64,000 bases of DNA from Bacillota bacterium (GTDB taxonomy: Bacteria > Bacillota > Clostridia > Lachnospirales > Lachnospiraceae), in assembly GCA_023436225.1 (NCBI GenBank), contig JAEZKA010000105.1, forward strand, positions 62,001 through 126,000. The letters are read 5' to 3'. Shown piece after piece: positions 34,865-43,699 of this stretch. Below the pieces are notes generated by a model. That model saw only the letters and a program-made list of their open reading frames with translations, did no database searches and was not told the DNA's origin. Each line of letters begins with the position of its first letter. The first letter of the stretch is position 1. Both the position numbers and the translations under genes were made by a program.

Positions 34865-35136
34865 AGCGCATTAATATAGTAACTAAAATTCGAGAAAAGC
34901 TCCACTGTATATTCCCTCAGTGAATTAAGTATCCAGCTTCCCGCCAGTATAAGCACCAAAAAAACAGCAATTAGCTTCGGAACAAATGATAATGTTTGTT
35001 CCTGTATTGAGGTAACCGTCTGTAAAACACTCACAACTAATCCAACCACCAGGGAGGCAATAAGCATTGGAGCCGAAGCTTTTAGAACAAGATACACAGC
35101 TTGTCTTGCAATATCAATTATAATAGTCTCATTCAT
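34861..35136 (-). CDS. fliQ: Flagellar export apparatus protein FliQ
   Basis: A 91-residue protein with two transmembrane helices and the signature LVVGLVVSVLQTVTSIQEQTLSF, present as VGLVVSVLQT then TSIQEQTLSFVPK. It packs around the FliP/FliR pore. The length is standard. The 4-bp overlap with fliR indicates translational coupling. Confidence 0.96.
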   Translation of the reverse strand: MNETIIIDIARQAVYLVLKASAPMLIASLVVGLVVSVLQTVTSIQEQTLSFVPKLIAVFLVLILAGSWILNSLREYTVELFSNFSYYINAL

Positions 35137-35228
35137 AACAATAACCGCGCCTTTCTAAACAACAGCATACTTTCGGTATATGTATTTCCTACCCATATTT
35201 AACTTGTTCCAAGAAAAATGTTGGCTTA

Positions 35229-36074
35229 TCAGTAGAACGTCTGCACCAATTCGCCAATAACCAAATTCCAACCATCTGCCATAATAAACAACAAAATCTT
35301 AAATGGCATTGAAATCATGGTAGGCGGCAACATCATCATACCCATTGACATTAGGGTAGATGCAACTACCATATCTATAACAAGAAACGGGATATATATT
35401 AAGAAACCTATTATGAAAGCGTTACGTAATTCACTAATAATGAAAGCCGGTATAATAACAGTAATCGGTATTTCATCCGCGGTTTCAACCGTTCCGATTT
35501 TAGCAATATCCATAAATAAACGAATATCCTTTTCATGACCGCTCAACTGATCCAACATAAAATCTCGTATCGGTGATATACCAGCTTCAAACGCTTCTTC
35601 CTGGGTAATCGTACCAGCAGACAGCGGTTCGATCGCTTCGGTATTAATCTGTGTAAATACCGGAGACATAATAAAGAAAGTTAAAAACAAAGCTAAACCT
35701 ACCAATACCTGGTTGGGTGGTGTTGTCGTAGTCCCAATTGCCGCTCTCACAAAGTGTAATACAATAATAATTCTGGTAAAGGATGTAACCATAATTAAAA
35801 TCGATGGTGCGATTGAGATAACGGTTAACACTAAAAGTATCTGCAAGGTAGAAGAAAGACCATTTGCATCCTCATCAGTATTAAGTGTAAACTCTAAGGG
35901 TCCTAAGGAGCCTGCGAGATTATTTTTACTTTCCTCTGCAGTTCTTGTAACTGTATCTACTGCAGTTTGGGCATACACTGTCTTCTCCCCACACAGGGCC
36001 AGTATCCCAATTGTAAATAATACTACAATGATTGCAGATCGAAAGCTTTTGAATATTTTTATTTGTATCATCAT
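35229..36074 (-). CDS. fliP: Flagellar export apparatus protein FliP
   Basis: A 281-residue protein with a cleavable signal peptide (SAIIVVLFTIGILALCGEKT, processing likely after VYA-Q at about residue 36). The family core follows: APSILIMVTSFTRIIIVLHFVR, split as SILIMVTSFTRIIIV and LHFVRAAIG, then PPNQVLVGLALFLTFFIM and VIDMVVASTLMSMGMMMLPP. It forms the pentameric gate with FliQ and FliR. Confidence 0.97.
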   Translation of the reverse strand: MMIQIKIFKSFRSAIIVVLFTIGILALCGEKTVYAQTAVDTVTRTAEESKNNLAGSLGPLEFTLNTDEDANGLSSTLQILLVLTVISIAPSILIMVTSFTRIIIVLHFVRAAIGTTTTPPNQVLVGLALFLTFFIMSPVFTQINTEAIEPLSAGTITQEEAFEAGISPIRDFMLDQLSGHEKDIRLFMDIAKIGTVETADEIPITVIIPAFIISELRNAFIIGFLIYIPFLVIDMVVASTLMSMGMMMLPPTMISMPFKILLFIMADGWNLVIGELVQTFY

Positions 36075-36086
36075 AATTATCAGCCT

Positions 36087-36542
36087 CTACTCATTATTAT
36101 TCTTCAGCTTATCGAATATCTGTTTAAAGTTCTGCTTTTCACCTTGGTGATTTTCTCTGATTATAACCTCGGATGCATCTAATTCTGTGATAAAATTAAT
36201 GTTATCTTTACCTATCGCGACTACCACAAATTTATTGCCGATCTTAACAATCTGTAATGCCTTATTCGGTGTGACGCGATAGGAATCAATTACCTGAAAA
36301 TTACTCTTTTTCAGCTGCCCAAGTTTAATACCTCCGATAAACCTAGAGGTATAATAAGCTGCTACAAGAATAACAATTAGCAAAACCACTAATCCGACTA
36401 ATTGCAGAATACTGTCATAGGAAGAAGCCCCTTGGGGTATTGTGACCGAAGCATCTCCTATACCCGGTGATAGGGTTGGAGTTCCTATAATTTTGTCTAA
36501 ATCAAGACCTTCCAGCAACATAATCCTAGTATTTCCAGTCAT
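36087..36542 (-). CDS. fliO: Flagellar biosynthesis protein FliO (FliZ in Bacillus nomenclature)
   Basis: A 151-residue protein. One transmembrane helix at about residues 45-65 is followed by a small cytoplasmic domain with FIGGIKLGQLKKSNFQVIDSYR, NKALQIVKIGNKFVVVAIGK and a polar tail. It assists FliP complex assembly. Weak sequence conservation is usual for this family, and the position between cheY and fliP makes the assignment firm. Confidence 0.88.
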   Translation of the reverse strand: MTGNTRIMLLEGLDLDKIIGTPTLSPGIGDASVTIPQGASSYDSILQLVGLVVLLIVILVAAYYTSRFIGGIKLGQLKKSNFQVIDSYRVTPNKALQIVKIGNKFVVVAIGKDNINFITELDASEVIIRENHQGEKQNFKQIFDKLKNNNE

Positions 36543-36595
36543 ATAAACTCCTTATATAGCCACTTTTTCAGGCATCTATATACTTCTTATCAAAA

Positions 36596-36722
36596 TACCT
36601 ATGTAAAAAACACATAGGTACACTTTAATACAGAAACTATGTTAATAAATTCTATTAATATTACCCGTAGGTTAGTTTGTGCCAAGTGTAAATCTCACAC
36701 CTTGTTTTCCCAGGCACAAACT
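36596..36722. repeat. Two hairpins between cheY and fliO
   Basis: TACCTATGT (36596-36604) pairs with ACATAGGTA (36612-36620), and the minus-strand copy is followed by TTTTG, a weak terminator. AGTTTGTGCC (36674-36683) pairs perfectly with GGCACAAACT (36713-36722) around a 29-nt loop. Both lie in the 215-bp gap after cheY and could lower readthrough into fliO or stabilise the cheY mRNA end. Confidence 0.6.
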
Positions 36723-36757
36723 TTTATGTATCTATTGTGTGCTATTGAATTTGGGTT

Positions 36758-37120
36758 TTAGCCAACTGCTTTCTTTACCGCTTCCAATACACGATCTGCC
36801 TGGAAAGGCTTAACGATGAAGTCCTTTGCACCGGATTGAATGGACTCAATTACCATCGCTTGCTGTCCCATAGCAGAGCACATAATCACATTAGCACTGG
36901 GATCTACCGCCTTAATCTTCTTCAGGGCCTGAATTCCATCCATCTCAGGCATGGTAATATCCATCATTACTAAATCAGGTTTGGTTTCCTGGTATTTATC
37001 AACAGCCTTTAATCCATTCTCGGCTTCGCCAGCAATATTATATCCATTCTTGGTTAGGATATCCTTAATCATCATTCTCATAAACGCAGCGTCATCACAA
37101 ATCAAAATACTTTTCGCCAT
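36758..37120 (-). CDS. cheY: Chemotaxis response regulator CheY
   Basis: A 120-residue single receiver domain. The acidic pair D9-D10, phospho-acceptor D54 (MMDITMPEMDG), and conserved K104 (FIVKPF) are present. It signals from CheA to the FliM/FliY switch. I chose the second ATG (37120), seven bases from GGGAG, since the first is only one base from it. The gene sits between fliY and fliO as in Bacillus. Confidence 0.96.
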   Translation of the reverse strand: MAKSILICDDAAFMRMMIKDILTKNGYNIAGEAENGLKAVDKYQETKPDLVMMDITMPEMDGIQALKKIKAVDPSANVIMCSAMGQQAMVIESIQSGAKDFIVKPFQADRVLEAVKKAVG

Positions 37121-37156
37121 TTTCATTCTCCCATCTTTTTATGTTTTGTGTTTTAG

Positions 37157-38350
37157 TTAAAGCTTTTGTTTTATAATTTCTGTTACTCGGATACCGAAGG
37201 CTTCTTCCATAACAACTACTTCGCCCTTCGCAACAAATTTACCATTTACCAACACATCAATCGGTTCACCAGCTAAACGATTCAATTCTATTATAGTTCC
37301 CGGTGTAAAGTCCAGTATTTCTTTAATTGATTTACTGGTTCTTCCTAACTCTACCGTGACCTCAAGGGGCACATCCATTAATAAATCGATATTTTCTGGC
37401 TGTACTGTATTATTCATCATTGGAGTAAAGGATGTAAACTGAACCGGTTGGACATTGACATCCTGCATCGGAGCCATCATATACGGCATCGCTTGAGGCA
37501 TCGCTTGAGGCATAGCCTGAGGCATTCCCTGGGGCGGGTATCCCATATTAGCATAAGGGTTATAGCCCGGAGGGAGCTGTTGCATCTGTTGTTGCTGTAC
37601 AGCCGGCTGTGGTGCTGCCTGTGTCTTCTTTGGTGCGTTGTCAACCGGTGGCCTTGTAGGTATATCTGGTTCCATTGAAGTTGCTTGTATAAATTCCCTA
37701 TACAAATCCCTTGCAAAATCAAAGGGATACAGCTGCATCAGAACACTGTCCACTAAATCTCCAATCTCCATATGAAAGGATACTCGTACAAAGCTCCCCT
37801 TAAGAAAGTCTGCTATGTTTTCACCATTCATATTATCATACAAATCTACTACTGCTGAGGTAGGTGGACTTATATTCACTCTTTTTTCAAGCATAGAGGA
37901 TATGCTTGTTGCGGCTGAACCCATCATTTGGTTCATCGCTTCGCTGATTGCACTTAAGTGGAGCTCCGTCAAATCACCGGAAATATTGGTACCGTCGCCC
38001 CCCATCATTAAGTCCGTGATAATCTTAACATCCGTTTCCTTTAATATTAATATGTTGTTTCCGTCAAGACCATCTTCATAATAAATCTGAATGAACACAC
38101 AAGGTTTATCATAGCTATTTACGATATCCTTCCATGTTGCATATTCAACAACCGGAGTAGTTATATTAACACGTTGGTTAACTAAGGAAAACAGTGTTGT
38201 TGCAGCTGTTCCCATACTAATATTGGATATCTCTCCTATTGCATCCTTTTCAGCGTCGGTTAATGTTTCCTTTACTGTGCTTTCCGAGCTTTCTGTACTC
38301 ATACCATTAAGCAGTGCATTTATCTCTTCTTGAGATAGCATACCATCCAT
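37157..38350 (-). CDS. fliY: Flagellar motor switch phosphatase FliY
   Basis: A 397-residue C-ring component and CheY-P phosphatase. The N-terminal LSQEEINALLNG is the FliM-like CheY-binding motif. A CheC-like domain has two sites, IGEISNISMGTAATTLF and ISEAMNQMMGSAATSIS, both keeping Glu and Asn. A Pro/Gln/Met linker with a MPQA repeat (about 240-295) precedes the C-terminal FliN/SpoA domain (VELGRTSKSIKEIL to the end). The linker DNA is a 12-bp tandem repeat. Confidence 0.96.
   Translation of the reverse strand: MDGMLSQEEINALLNGMSTESSESTVKETLTDAEKDAIGEISNISMGTAATTLFSLVNQRVNITTPVVEYATWKDIVNSYDKPCVFIQIYYEDGLDGNNILILKETDVKIITDLMMGGDGTNISGDLTELHLSAISEAMNQMMGSAATSISSMLEKRVNISPPTSAVVDLYDNMNGENIADFLKGSFVRVSFHMEIGDLVDSVLMQLYPFDFARDLYREFIQATSMEPDIPTRPPVDNAPKKTQAAPQPAVQQQQMQQLPPGYNPYANMGYPPQGMPQAMPQAMPQAMPYMMAPMQDVNVQPVQFTSFTPMMNNTVQPENIDLLMDVPLEVTVELGRTSKSIKEILDFTPGTIIELNRLAGEPIDVLVNGKFVAKGEVVVMEEAFGIRVTEIIKQKL
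37485..37532. repeat. 12-bp coding tandem repeat in the fliY linker
   Basis: Four units are present. GGCATCGCTTGA occurs twice (37485-37496, 37497-37508), followed by GGCATAGCCTGA (37509-37520) and the diverged GGCATTCCCTGG (37521-37532). On the minus strand they encode repeated Met-Pro-Gln-Ala. Length changes by whole units would keep the reading frame. Confidence 0.85.
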
Positions 38351-38356
38351 AGTCTG

Positions 38357-39337
38357 TTACTCCTCTCCTCTGTTAATCGATGAAATTTTTACCGCATAGG
38401 AACCTGAGGATGCACCTGGAAGTGCGGTAAATTTATCTAAGTTACCGACATAGACGGTTAATTCATCATCTACCTTTGAATTTAGCTTTATGATATCCCC
38501 TCTCTGCATATTCATAAAATCATTCACGGATATCGTACTCTTACCAAGTACAGCACGTAGTGGTACCCTCGCCTTCGAAATAGCAATTTCAATAATATCC
38601 TGATAGGATTTCTCATCACTCAATTGCATCGTGGAATACCAATACTTTGTATTTAATTTATCAATCACCTTTTCTAAGCAAACATAAGGAAGACATATAT
38701 TCATCATTCCTTCTATATTACCGATTTTTATATTCAGGGTTACTATTGATACCATTTCACTAGGAGATATAATCTGTGCAAACTGAGAGTTCGTCTCAAT
38801 TCTGAGTAACCTTGGCTGAAGATGGATCACATTAGCCCATGGTTCCCTGAGCAAATTCGTACATACAGTAAAAATACGCTCAATGATCGAGAGCTCAATC
38901 TCGGAGAAATCTCTAACCTTTTCTAAAGGATATCCTCCACCGCCCAGCATACGATCAACAATTGCATAACCCAAATTATCCGCCAATTCTATTATGATAT
39001 TGCCCTCCAAAGGCGCAAAATCTATAATCCCAAGTAAAACCGGGTTAGAAAGAGCATTAGAGAATTCAGAATATTGAACTGCTTCTGAATTCATTACCTC
39101 AACCTGAACGTTCTTTCTTAGATATGCAGGAAGATTTGTGGATAAAAGCCTTGCATAATGCTCAAATATTATATTCATGGTACGCAGATGTTCTTTTGAG
39201 AACTTGGAGGGCCTGGCAAAGTCATAATTCTTAACTTGCTTCTCCGAGGTCTGTCTATAATCATCCGCGTCTAATTCACCACTGGAGAGAGCCGCCAGTA
39301 GATTATCTATCTCATTTTGGGATAAGACATCACCCAT
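38357..39337 (-). CDS. fliM: Flagellar motor switch protein FliM
   Basis: About 326 residues. The N-terminal CheY-P binding motif LSQNEIDNLLAAL is present. The middle CheC-like domain (about 45-235) contains LGGGGYPLEK, and the C-terminal SpoA domain follows (VPLRAVLGKSTISVNDFM to the end). I start at ATG 39337, eight bases after GGAGG, rather than the longer frame. It forms the C-ring with FliG and FliY. Confidence 0.97.
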   Translation of the reverse strand: MGDVLSQNEIDNLLAALSSGELDADDYRQTSEKQVKNYDFARPSKFSKEHLRTMNIIFEHYARLLSTNLPAYLRKNVQVEVMNSEAVQYSEFSNALSNPVLLGIIDFAPLEGNIIIELADNLGYAIVDRMLGGGGYPLEKVRDFSEIELSIIERIFTVCTNLLREPWANVIHLQPRLLRIETNSQFAQIISPSEMVSIVTLNIKIGNIEGMMNICLPYVCLEKVIDKLNTKYWYSTMQLSDEKSYQDIIEIAISKARVPLRAVLGKSTISVNDFMNMQRGDIIKLNSKVDDELTVYVGNLDKFTALPGASSGSYAVKISSINRGEE

Positions 39338-39485
39338 TGTCATTTCCTCCCTAATAAACACGTCTTCCCTTTTAAGCTATTTTCATGCCCGTCTGACAAA
39401 GGCAAACTGCCCTAGCTTCACCTTGGCTCGCTAGTTACATAATAACACAAAATAGTGAGAAAATCATCATTTTTATTTATAAAGC

Positions 39486-39523
39486 ATTACATCATATTAT
39501 GGATATCACACCTATGATGTAAT
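39486..39523. repeat. Hairpin at the fliL stop
   Basis: ATTACATCAT (39486-39495) and ATGATGTAAT (39514-39523) are perfect complements. The second arm includes the TAG stop of fliL, so the stem starts inside the coding end. No U-run follows. The 174-bp fliL-fliM gap otherwise shows nothing clear. Confidence 0.6.
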
Positions 39524-40069
39524 TAAATCACCAAAAGAAACGTTGATAATAAAGTCTGATTTAAAGTATTCCTGTAAGCGGATGATGATTTGGTCCTTTA
39601 TAATATCTTTATTCGGTTTTACCTCATCCTTCGTATATTTACCGAATTCATCTGATACTATCTCTTTGATTGCAAGTTCGTTTTCTGCGACCTTTGCAGA
39701 TAAGGCAGTATATTCCTCATCCTTACTGTTCATCGATATAGACACCTTTAAAACAGCGTAATGACTCTCACCATCAACGCTCTTCAGATTAATGGTTAGC
39801 TTATCAGCAATATTGTAGGTAGCAATATCGGATACCGAAATATCCTCCATTATCCCTTCCGGTGACTCTAACTCCAAATCAACAATGGAATTCACTTTAT
39901 CGATTAATTTCATTGTCTTATTAGCGGTTGGCACTATCGCAAAAATTAATACGGCTAAAAGTACGGTATTAATCACTGTAATTGCCATGATAATAATCGT
40001 AAGAATGTTCTTTTTCATATAATTAACCATGCCTTTCTTCATAGCCTGCAAACTGTGGGCCGCAGACAT
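39512..40069 (-). CDS. fliL: Flagellar basal body-associated protein FliL
   Basis: Up to 185 residues, depending on the start. A single transmembrane helix (ILTIIIMAITVINTVLLAVLIF) is followed by a periplasmic-side stomatin-like domain with NLKSVDGESHYAVLKVSISM and a C-terminal IIRLQEYFKSDFIINVSF. It supports stator function. In-frame ATGs at residues 1, 10, 14 and 18 are possible and none has a perfect ribosome site, so the start is uncertain. It follows motB. Confidence 0.88.
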   Translation of the reverse strand: MSAAHSLQAMKKGMVNYMKKNILTIIIMAITVINTVLLAVLIFAIVPTANKTMKLIDKVNSIVDLELESPEGIMEDISVSDIATYNIADKLTINLKSVDGESHYAVLKVSISMNSKDEEYTALSAKVAENELAIKEIVSDEFGKYTKDEVKPNKDIIKDQIIIRLQEYFKSDFIINVSFGDLITS

Positions 40070-40077
40070 AAATTTGC

Positions 40078-40105
40078 GTGTGAAAATTACTTCTTATTTT
40101 CACAC
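40078..40105. repeat. Hairpin between motB and fliL
   Basis: GTGTGAAAAT (40078-40087) and ATTTTCACAC (40096-40105) are perfect complements around an 8-nt loop. It occupies most of the 45-bp gap and may occlude or expose the fliL ribosome site. Confidence 0.65.
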
Positions 40106-40114
40106 CAACTCCCC

Positions 40115-41020
40115 CTAGTCTCCACTATATTCGTTATAGATTTTGATCTCAATTCTTCTGTTTTTCGCTCTGCCATTTGCTGTTGCATTGCTTGTGATCG
40201 GTTCATATTCACCACGGCCGGAGTACTTGACATTGGATGGATCCAGATTACTATTATCAATCATAAATTCAGCTGCATTTAACGCTCTGGCTGATGAAAG
40301 CCAATTATTATCTTTAAAACTACCGCTTGTCATTGGTACATTATCGGTATGGCCGACGACCTCAACTGTATAGCCCTCAAACTTAAGTAATATCTCACCG
40401 ATCTTAGATAAAATAGGCTTTGCAGCCTCTTTAATATCTGCACTTCCTGAATCAAACAGTACTGAACCCTTCAGTGTTAGTTGTACAAATCGATATTCCG
40501 GATCAATATTGAGTTCAACATAATCCCCTAGGTTATACTGCTCTGTCATGTCAGATACTTTATCATACATTCCCTGGGATACTGTTGTCATCTCCTCTTC
40601 GATTCGTTCTAAGGCTTGCTCTAATTTTGCATCACCATTGCCACCGGAGGTCTTATCCTCGGAACTCTGATCCGGATTATTCTTTTCCTGCTGCTCCTTA
40701 TCCTCTTCGTCCATATCCTTCCCTGATTCAACACTAGCTTTTCCCATGTTGGTATAAAACTCATCGAGTTCATTCATCTGAGTCATGCCGGAGGATATCA
40801 GGTTTCCGGAACCTATCGAGGATCCACCACCATCTAACACGCCAATCGAGTTAGCCATAGATATTGCGATCTGTTCAAATTTTGCAGCATCTACATTAGA
40901 ACTAGCGAACAACAAAACGAAGAAGCAGAGAAGTAAGTTCATAAGATCCGCAAAGGTATTCAGCCAAGGAGCATTATTACCGCCACCCTCTTCTCTCTTC
41001 TTTCTAGCCAACGCTTTCAC
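40115..41020 (-). CDS. motB: Flagellar stator protein MotB
   Basis: A 301-residue protein. A short basic N-terminus is followed by one transmembrane helix with the proton-accepting Asp in NTFADLMNLLLCFFVLLF. A charged linker (110-150) precedes the peptidoglycan-binding OmpA domain (TLKGSVLFDSGSADIKEAAK, then VEVVGHTDNVPMT). The invariant aspartate indicates a working ion channel. It overlaps motA by 17 bp. Confidence 0.96.
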   Translation of the reverse strand: MKALARKKREEGGGNNAPWLNTFADLMNLLLCFFVLLFASSNVDAAKFEQIAISMANSIGVLDGGGSSIGSGNLISSGMTQMNELDEFYTNMGKASVESGKDMDEEDKEQQEKNNPDQSSEDKTSGGNGDAKLEQALERIEEEMTTVSQGMYDKVSDMTEQYNLGDYVELNIDPEYRFVQLTLKGSVLFDSGSADIKEAAKPILSKIGEILLKFEGYTVEVVGHTDNVPMTSGSFKDNNWLSSARALNAAEFMIDNSNLDPSNVKYSGRGEYEPITSNATANGRAKNRRIEIKIYNEYSGD

Positions 41021-41813
41021 CGCCTTCTTCCTTCATTGCGGCTCTACGCTCCGGTGATAGGAAGGATTTTAATTTTTCTTCAATTACTCTGGGGTTTTCA
41101 CCTGCTTGGATTGACAAAAGCCCCTCCACCATAACCTCTTTTATCATAATTTCCTGTGCATTCTTCGCCTTCAGCTTCGTTGACACAGGAATACAGATCC
41201 AGTTTGCAATCATCGAACCATAGAATGTGGTAATCAGGGCTACCGCCATATTCGGTCCGATTGCTTTCGCATCATCCATTTTCTTCAGCATGTTAATGAG
41301 GCCGATCAAAGTACCAATCATACCCCAGGCAGGGCCCATCGCACCCAGGCCATCCCAAAAGGAAATTTTGCTGGAATGTCTAGCTTCAATACAATTTAAC
41401 TCTGTCTCCAATATGCTTCGTACCAATTCCGGATCCGTTCCATCGACAATCAGAAGCACACCTTTTTTTAGGAATTCATCATCAATGCCATTCGCCGCCT
41501 CTTCCAATGCCAATAAACCTTCTTTTCTGGCAACATTAGATAAATCGATAATTTGTCTTATCGTCTGTTCTTCATTGGCCGGCAAGGTAGTCAGAATATG
41601 CTTGAAGCTCGCCAGATTTCCCAGAAAGCCTTTAAAACTTGGTGACATGGCAAGCATACAGCAAAGGCCACCACCAATCGTAATGAGTATTGAGGGGAGA
41701 TCATAAAAATTAAGGATTACGGCTATACTTGGCTGACCAACCAAAATACCATATACTACTACGATTAAACACAAAATCAACCCCGAAATGGATGCTAAAT
41801 CCAAAGTTGCCAC
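41004..41813 (-). CDS. motA: Flagellar stator protein MotA
   Basis: A 269-residue protein with four transmembrane helices (about 5-25, 33-55, 150-172, 182-205). The MotA/TolQ signature SFWDGLGAMGPAWGMIGTLIGLINML is present, here as MGPAWGMIGTLIGLI, and the cytoplasmic loop contacts FliG. In Bacillus motAB lie elsewhere. Their presence inside the fla/che block is typical of Clostridia. Confidence 0.96.
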   Translation of the reverse strand: MATLDLASISGLILCLIVVVYGILVGQPSIAVILNFYDLPSILITIGGGLCCMLAMSPSFKGFLGNLASFKHILTTLPANEEQTIRQIIDLSNVARKEGLLALEEAANGIDDEFLKKGVLLIVDGTDPELVRSILETELNCIEARHSSKISFWDGLGAMGPAWGMIGTLIGLINMLKKMDDAKAIGPNMAVALITTFYGSMIANWICIPVSTKLKAKNAQEIMIKEVMVEGLLSIQAGENPRVIEEKLKSFLSPERRAAMKEEGGESVG

Positions 41814-41856
41814 CTTCCATCTGCTTTATTTTTTATTTCGAAACTTCTAATTACTA

Positions 41857-42048
41857 TTACAAATCTCGACCAAATACTTCTTTTTTGTACAATATTACAA
41901 GATTTCTAACCTCTTGTCTACTTTCTTTTACTATGATTTTATTACCAGAAGTCAGTGTGATTACCGTATCCGGTGACTCCTCTACCTTTTCAATCATATC
42001 TGCATTAATTAATAATTTCGTATCGTTTAACCTAGTCACCTCAATCAT
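41857..42048 (-). CDS. flbD: Flagellar protein FlbD
   Basis: A 63-residue small protein beginning MIEVTRLNDTKLLINADMIE and containing ESPDTVITLTSGNKIIVKE. This is the short FlbD/YlzI family found next to flgE in spirochaetes and Firmicutes. Its function is poorly defined but flagellar. The position between flgE and motA is characteristic. Confidence 0.92.
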   Translation of the reverse strand: MIEVTRLNDTKLLINADMIEKVEESPDTVITLTSGNKIIVKESRQEVRNLVILYKKEVFGRDL

Positions 42049-42100
42049 TCCACAACCTCCTCTAAGTCATTGTATCGCTTACAAGCACTTAGTAATCCTG

Positions 42101-42132
42101 TATAAAAATAGGTGGCAGTTCTCACTGCCACC
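42101..42132 (-). terminator. Internal terminator between flgE and flbD
   Basis: GGTGGCAGT (42111-42119) and ACTGCCACC (42124-42132) form a perfect 9-bp G+C-rich stem with a TCTC loop. On the minus strand it is followed by TATTTTTATA. It is a convincing intrinsic terminator inside the flagellar operon, so motAB and later genes may be read at a lower level than the rod and hook genes. Confidence 0.8.
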
Positions 42133-42177
42133 CATCCTAGTGACATATGGCATCCTTATTCATACATCAGCCCTGTG

Positions 42178-43614
42178 TTATCTCTTCAAGTTAATCAGTT
42201 CTTCTAACAAGGTGTCAGATGTTGTTATTATTCTTGAATTCGCTTGGAAGCCTCTTTGCGTGGTAATCATATCCGTAAACTGCTGGGATAGATCAACGTT
42301 TGACATCTCCAATACACCCGTTGTTAAACTTCCGCCTCCTTGCGTAGGATCCTGTCCGATTCCATCAAAATCACCGGAGTTCTGTGTAGCAGCAAACATA
42401 CTGTTTCCTACCGCCTCAAGGCCTGCGGGATTAGAGAAGCTCGCTACAGCAATCTGCCCCAGTAACCGGCTATCACCATTATCATATTTACCGTAAATCT
42501 TACCGGAGCCATCGATATTAACACCAGTCATACTACCCACCTGCTTACCAGCTCCGATTCCCTCTAAGCTACCCTTCGTTGCTTCCAAAGAAGAAGAGCC
42601 ACTGGTGGAATACATGGTTATGGTTGAAAAATCAATCTCAATCGTGCTAAAGGGAGTTGAATCTCCTGGAATTGATAGAGAAATGGTTTTACTTCCTTCA
42701 TCATCACCGATACTTACAAACTTTCCGGTTGAACCATTAAAGGTTATGACAGACCCCACATTATCGCCTGCACTAACTGTACCGGTTTCCGTATTAATCT
42801 CCAAACCATCCTGTTCACCAAACGTTAATCCAGTATATCCGGTAGAATCATAGGTTACTTCACCAGTCTCAGGATCTACCACTTTCTTTAAGAAGATCGA
42901 TTGCCCATCCTCACCCTTGACGTCATTAAGTGCTACTGTATAAGTATTGGTAGCATCTTCTGTCTGTCTTATGATCATATCTGCGGTGTAACTATGCCCT
43001 CTATTATCATAAAAAGTTAGGTTGACTCTTTTACCGGTGTCGGAGGTTAGCTGTGTATCCTTGCTGTCTATATTACCAGAGATATAAATATTAGTGGTAG
43101 CTGCAGGCTCTGCGTACAGATTCTCCGGTGACATGATAGTCAACGGGGATACCGCATCTGCTACTGTCCTAGTATCATCATTTGCATCTACCTGCCATCC
43201 CATAACCGATGCACCGGAGGGTGTACATAATGTTCCCTGAGCATCTATGTTAAAGGAACCAGCCTTTGTGAAATAATTTGTTCCACCACTATTTACAATA
43301 AAGAAGCTGTCTCCTTCAATCATAACATCAAAGGGGTTGTCCGTTCTCTGGGATGCACCTGATGATGTGATTGCCGTGGTTATTGAGGCTACATTCGATC
43401 CAAGACCGATCTGCATTGCATTCCTACCGGTGGTTCCGGTAGTAGGATTTGGTCCGGAAGAACTCTGTGTAGTCTGATAAAATACATCGGAAAAGGTTAC
43501 TGAACTTGACTTAAAACCGATTGTATTAACATTTGAAATATTATTACCTATTACATCCATTTTTGTCTGATGCACTTTAAGACCTGATACACCAGAAAAC
43601 AATGATCTCATCAT
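42178..43614 (-). CDS. flgE: Flagellar hook protein FlgE
   Basis: About 478 residues. The N-terminal rod/hook motif MMRSLFSGVSGLKVHQTKMDVIG, here split as SLFSGVSGLKVHQ and DVIGNNISNVNTIGFKS, precedes variable D1/D2 domains. The C-terminal helix reads LSQQFTDMITTQRGFQANS. Hook-length insertions rich in Thr/Ser/Asp lie at about 170-360. ATG 43614 is 10 bases after GGAGG, so the 17-residue extension in the longer frame is rejected. Confidence 0.95.
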   Translation of the reverse strand: MMRSLFSGVSGLKVHQTKMDVIGNNISNVNTIGFKSSSVTFSDVFYQTTQSSSGPNPTTGTTGRNAMQIGLGSNVASITTAITSSGASQRTDNPFDVMIEGDSFFIVNSGGTNYFTKAGSFNIDAQGTLCTPSGASVMGWQVDANDDTRTVADAVSPLTIMSPENLYAEPAATTNIYISGNIDSKDTQLTSDTGKRVNLTFYDNRGHSYTADMIIRQTEDATNTYTVALNDVKGEDGQSIFLKKVVDPETGEVTYDSTGYTGLTFGEQDGLEINTETGTVSAGDNVGSVITFNGSTGKFVSIGDDEGSKTISLSIPGDSTPFSTIEIDFSTITMYSTSGSSSLEATKGSLEGIGAGKQVGSMTGVNIDGSGKIYGKYDNGDSRLLGQIAVASFSNPAGLEAVGNSMFAATQNSGDFDGIGQDPTQGGGSLTTGVLEMSNVDLSQQFTDMITTQRGFQANSRIITTSDTLLEELINLKR

Positions 43615-43699
43615 AACTTTATGACCTCCAAATTCTGCTCTCATCACAGGTATCCAATCTGTCATTCATGGATACCAAAGCCTCCTTAAAGGTCCGGCT

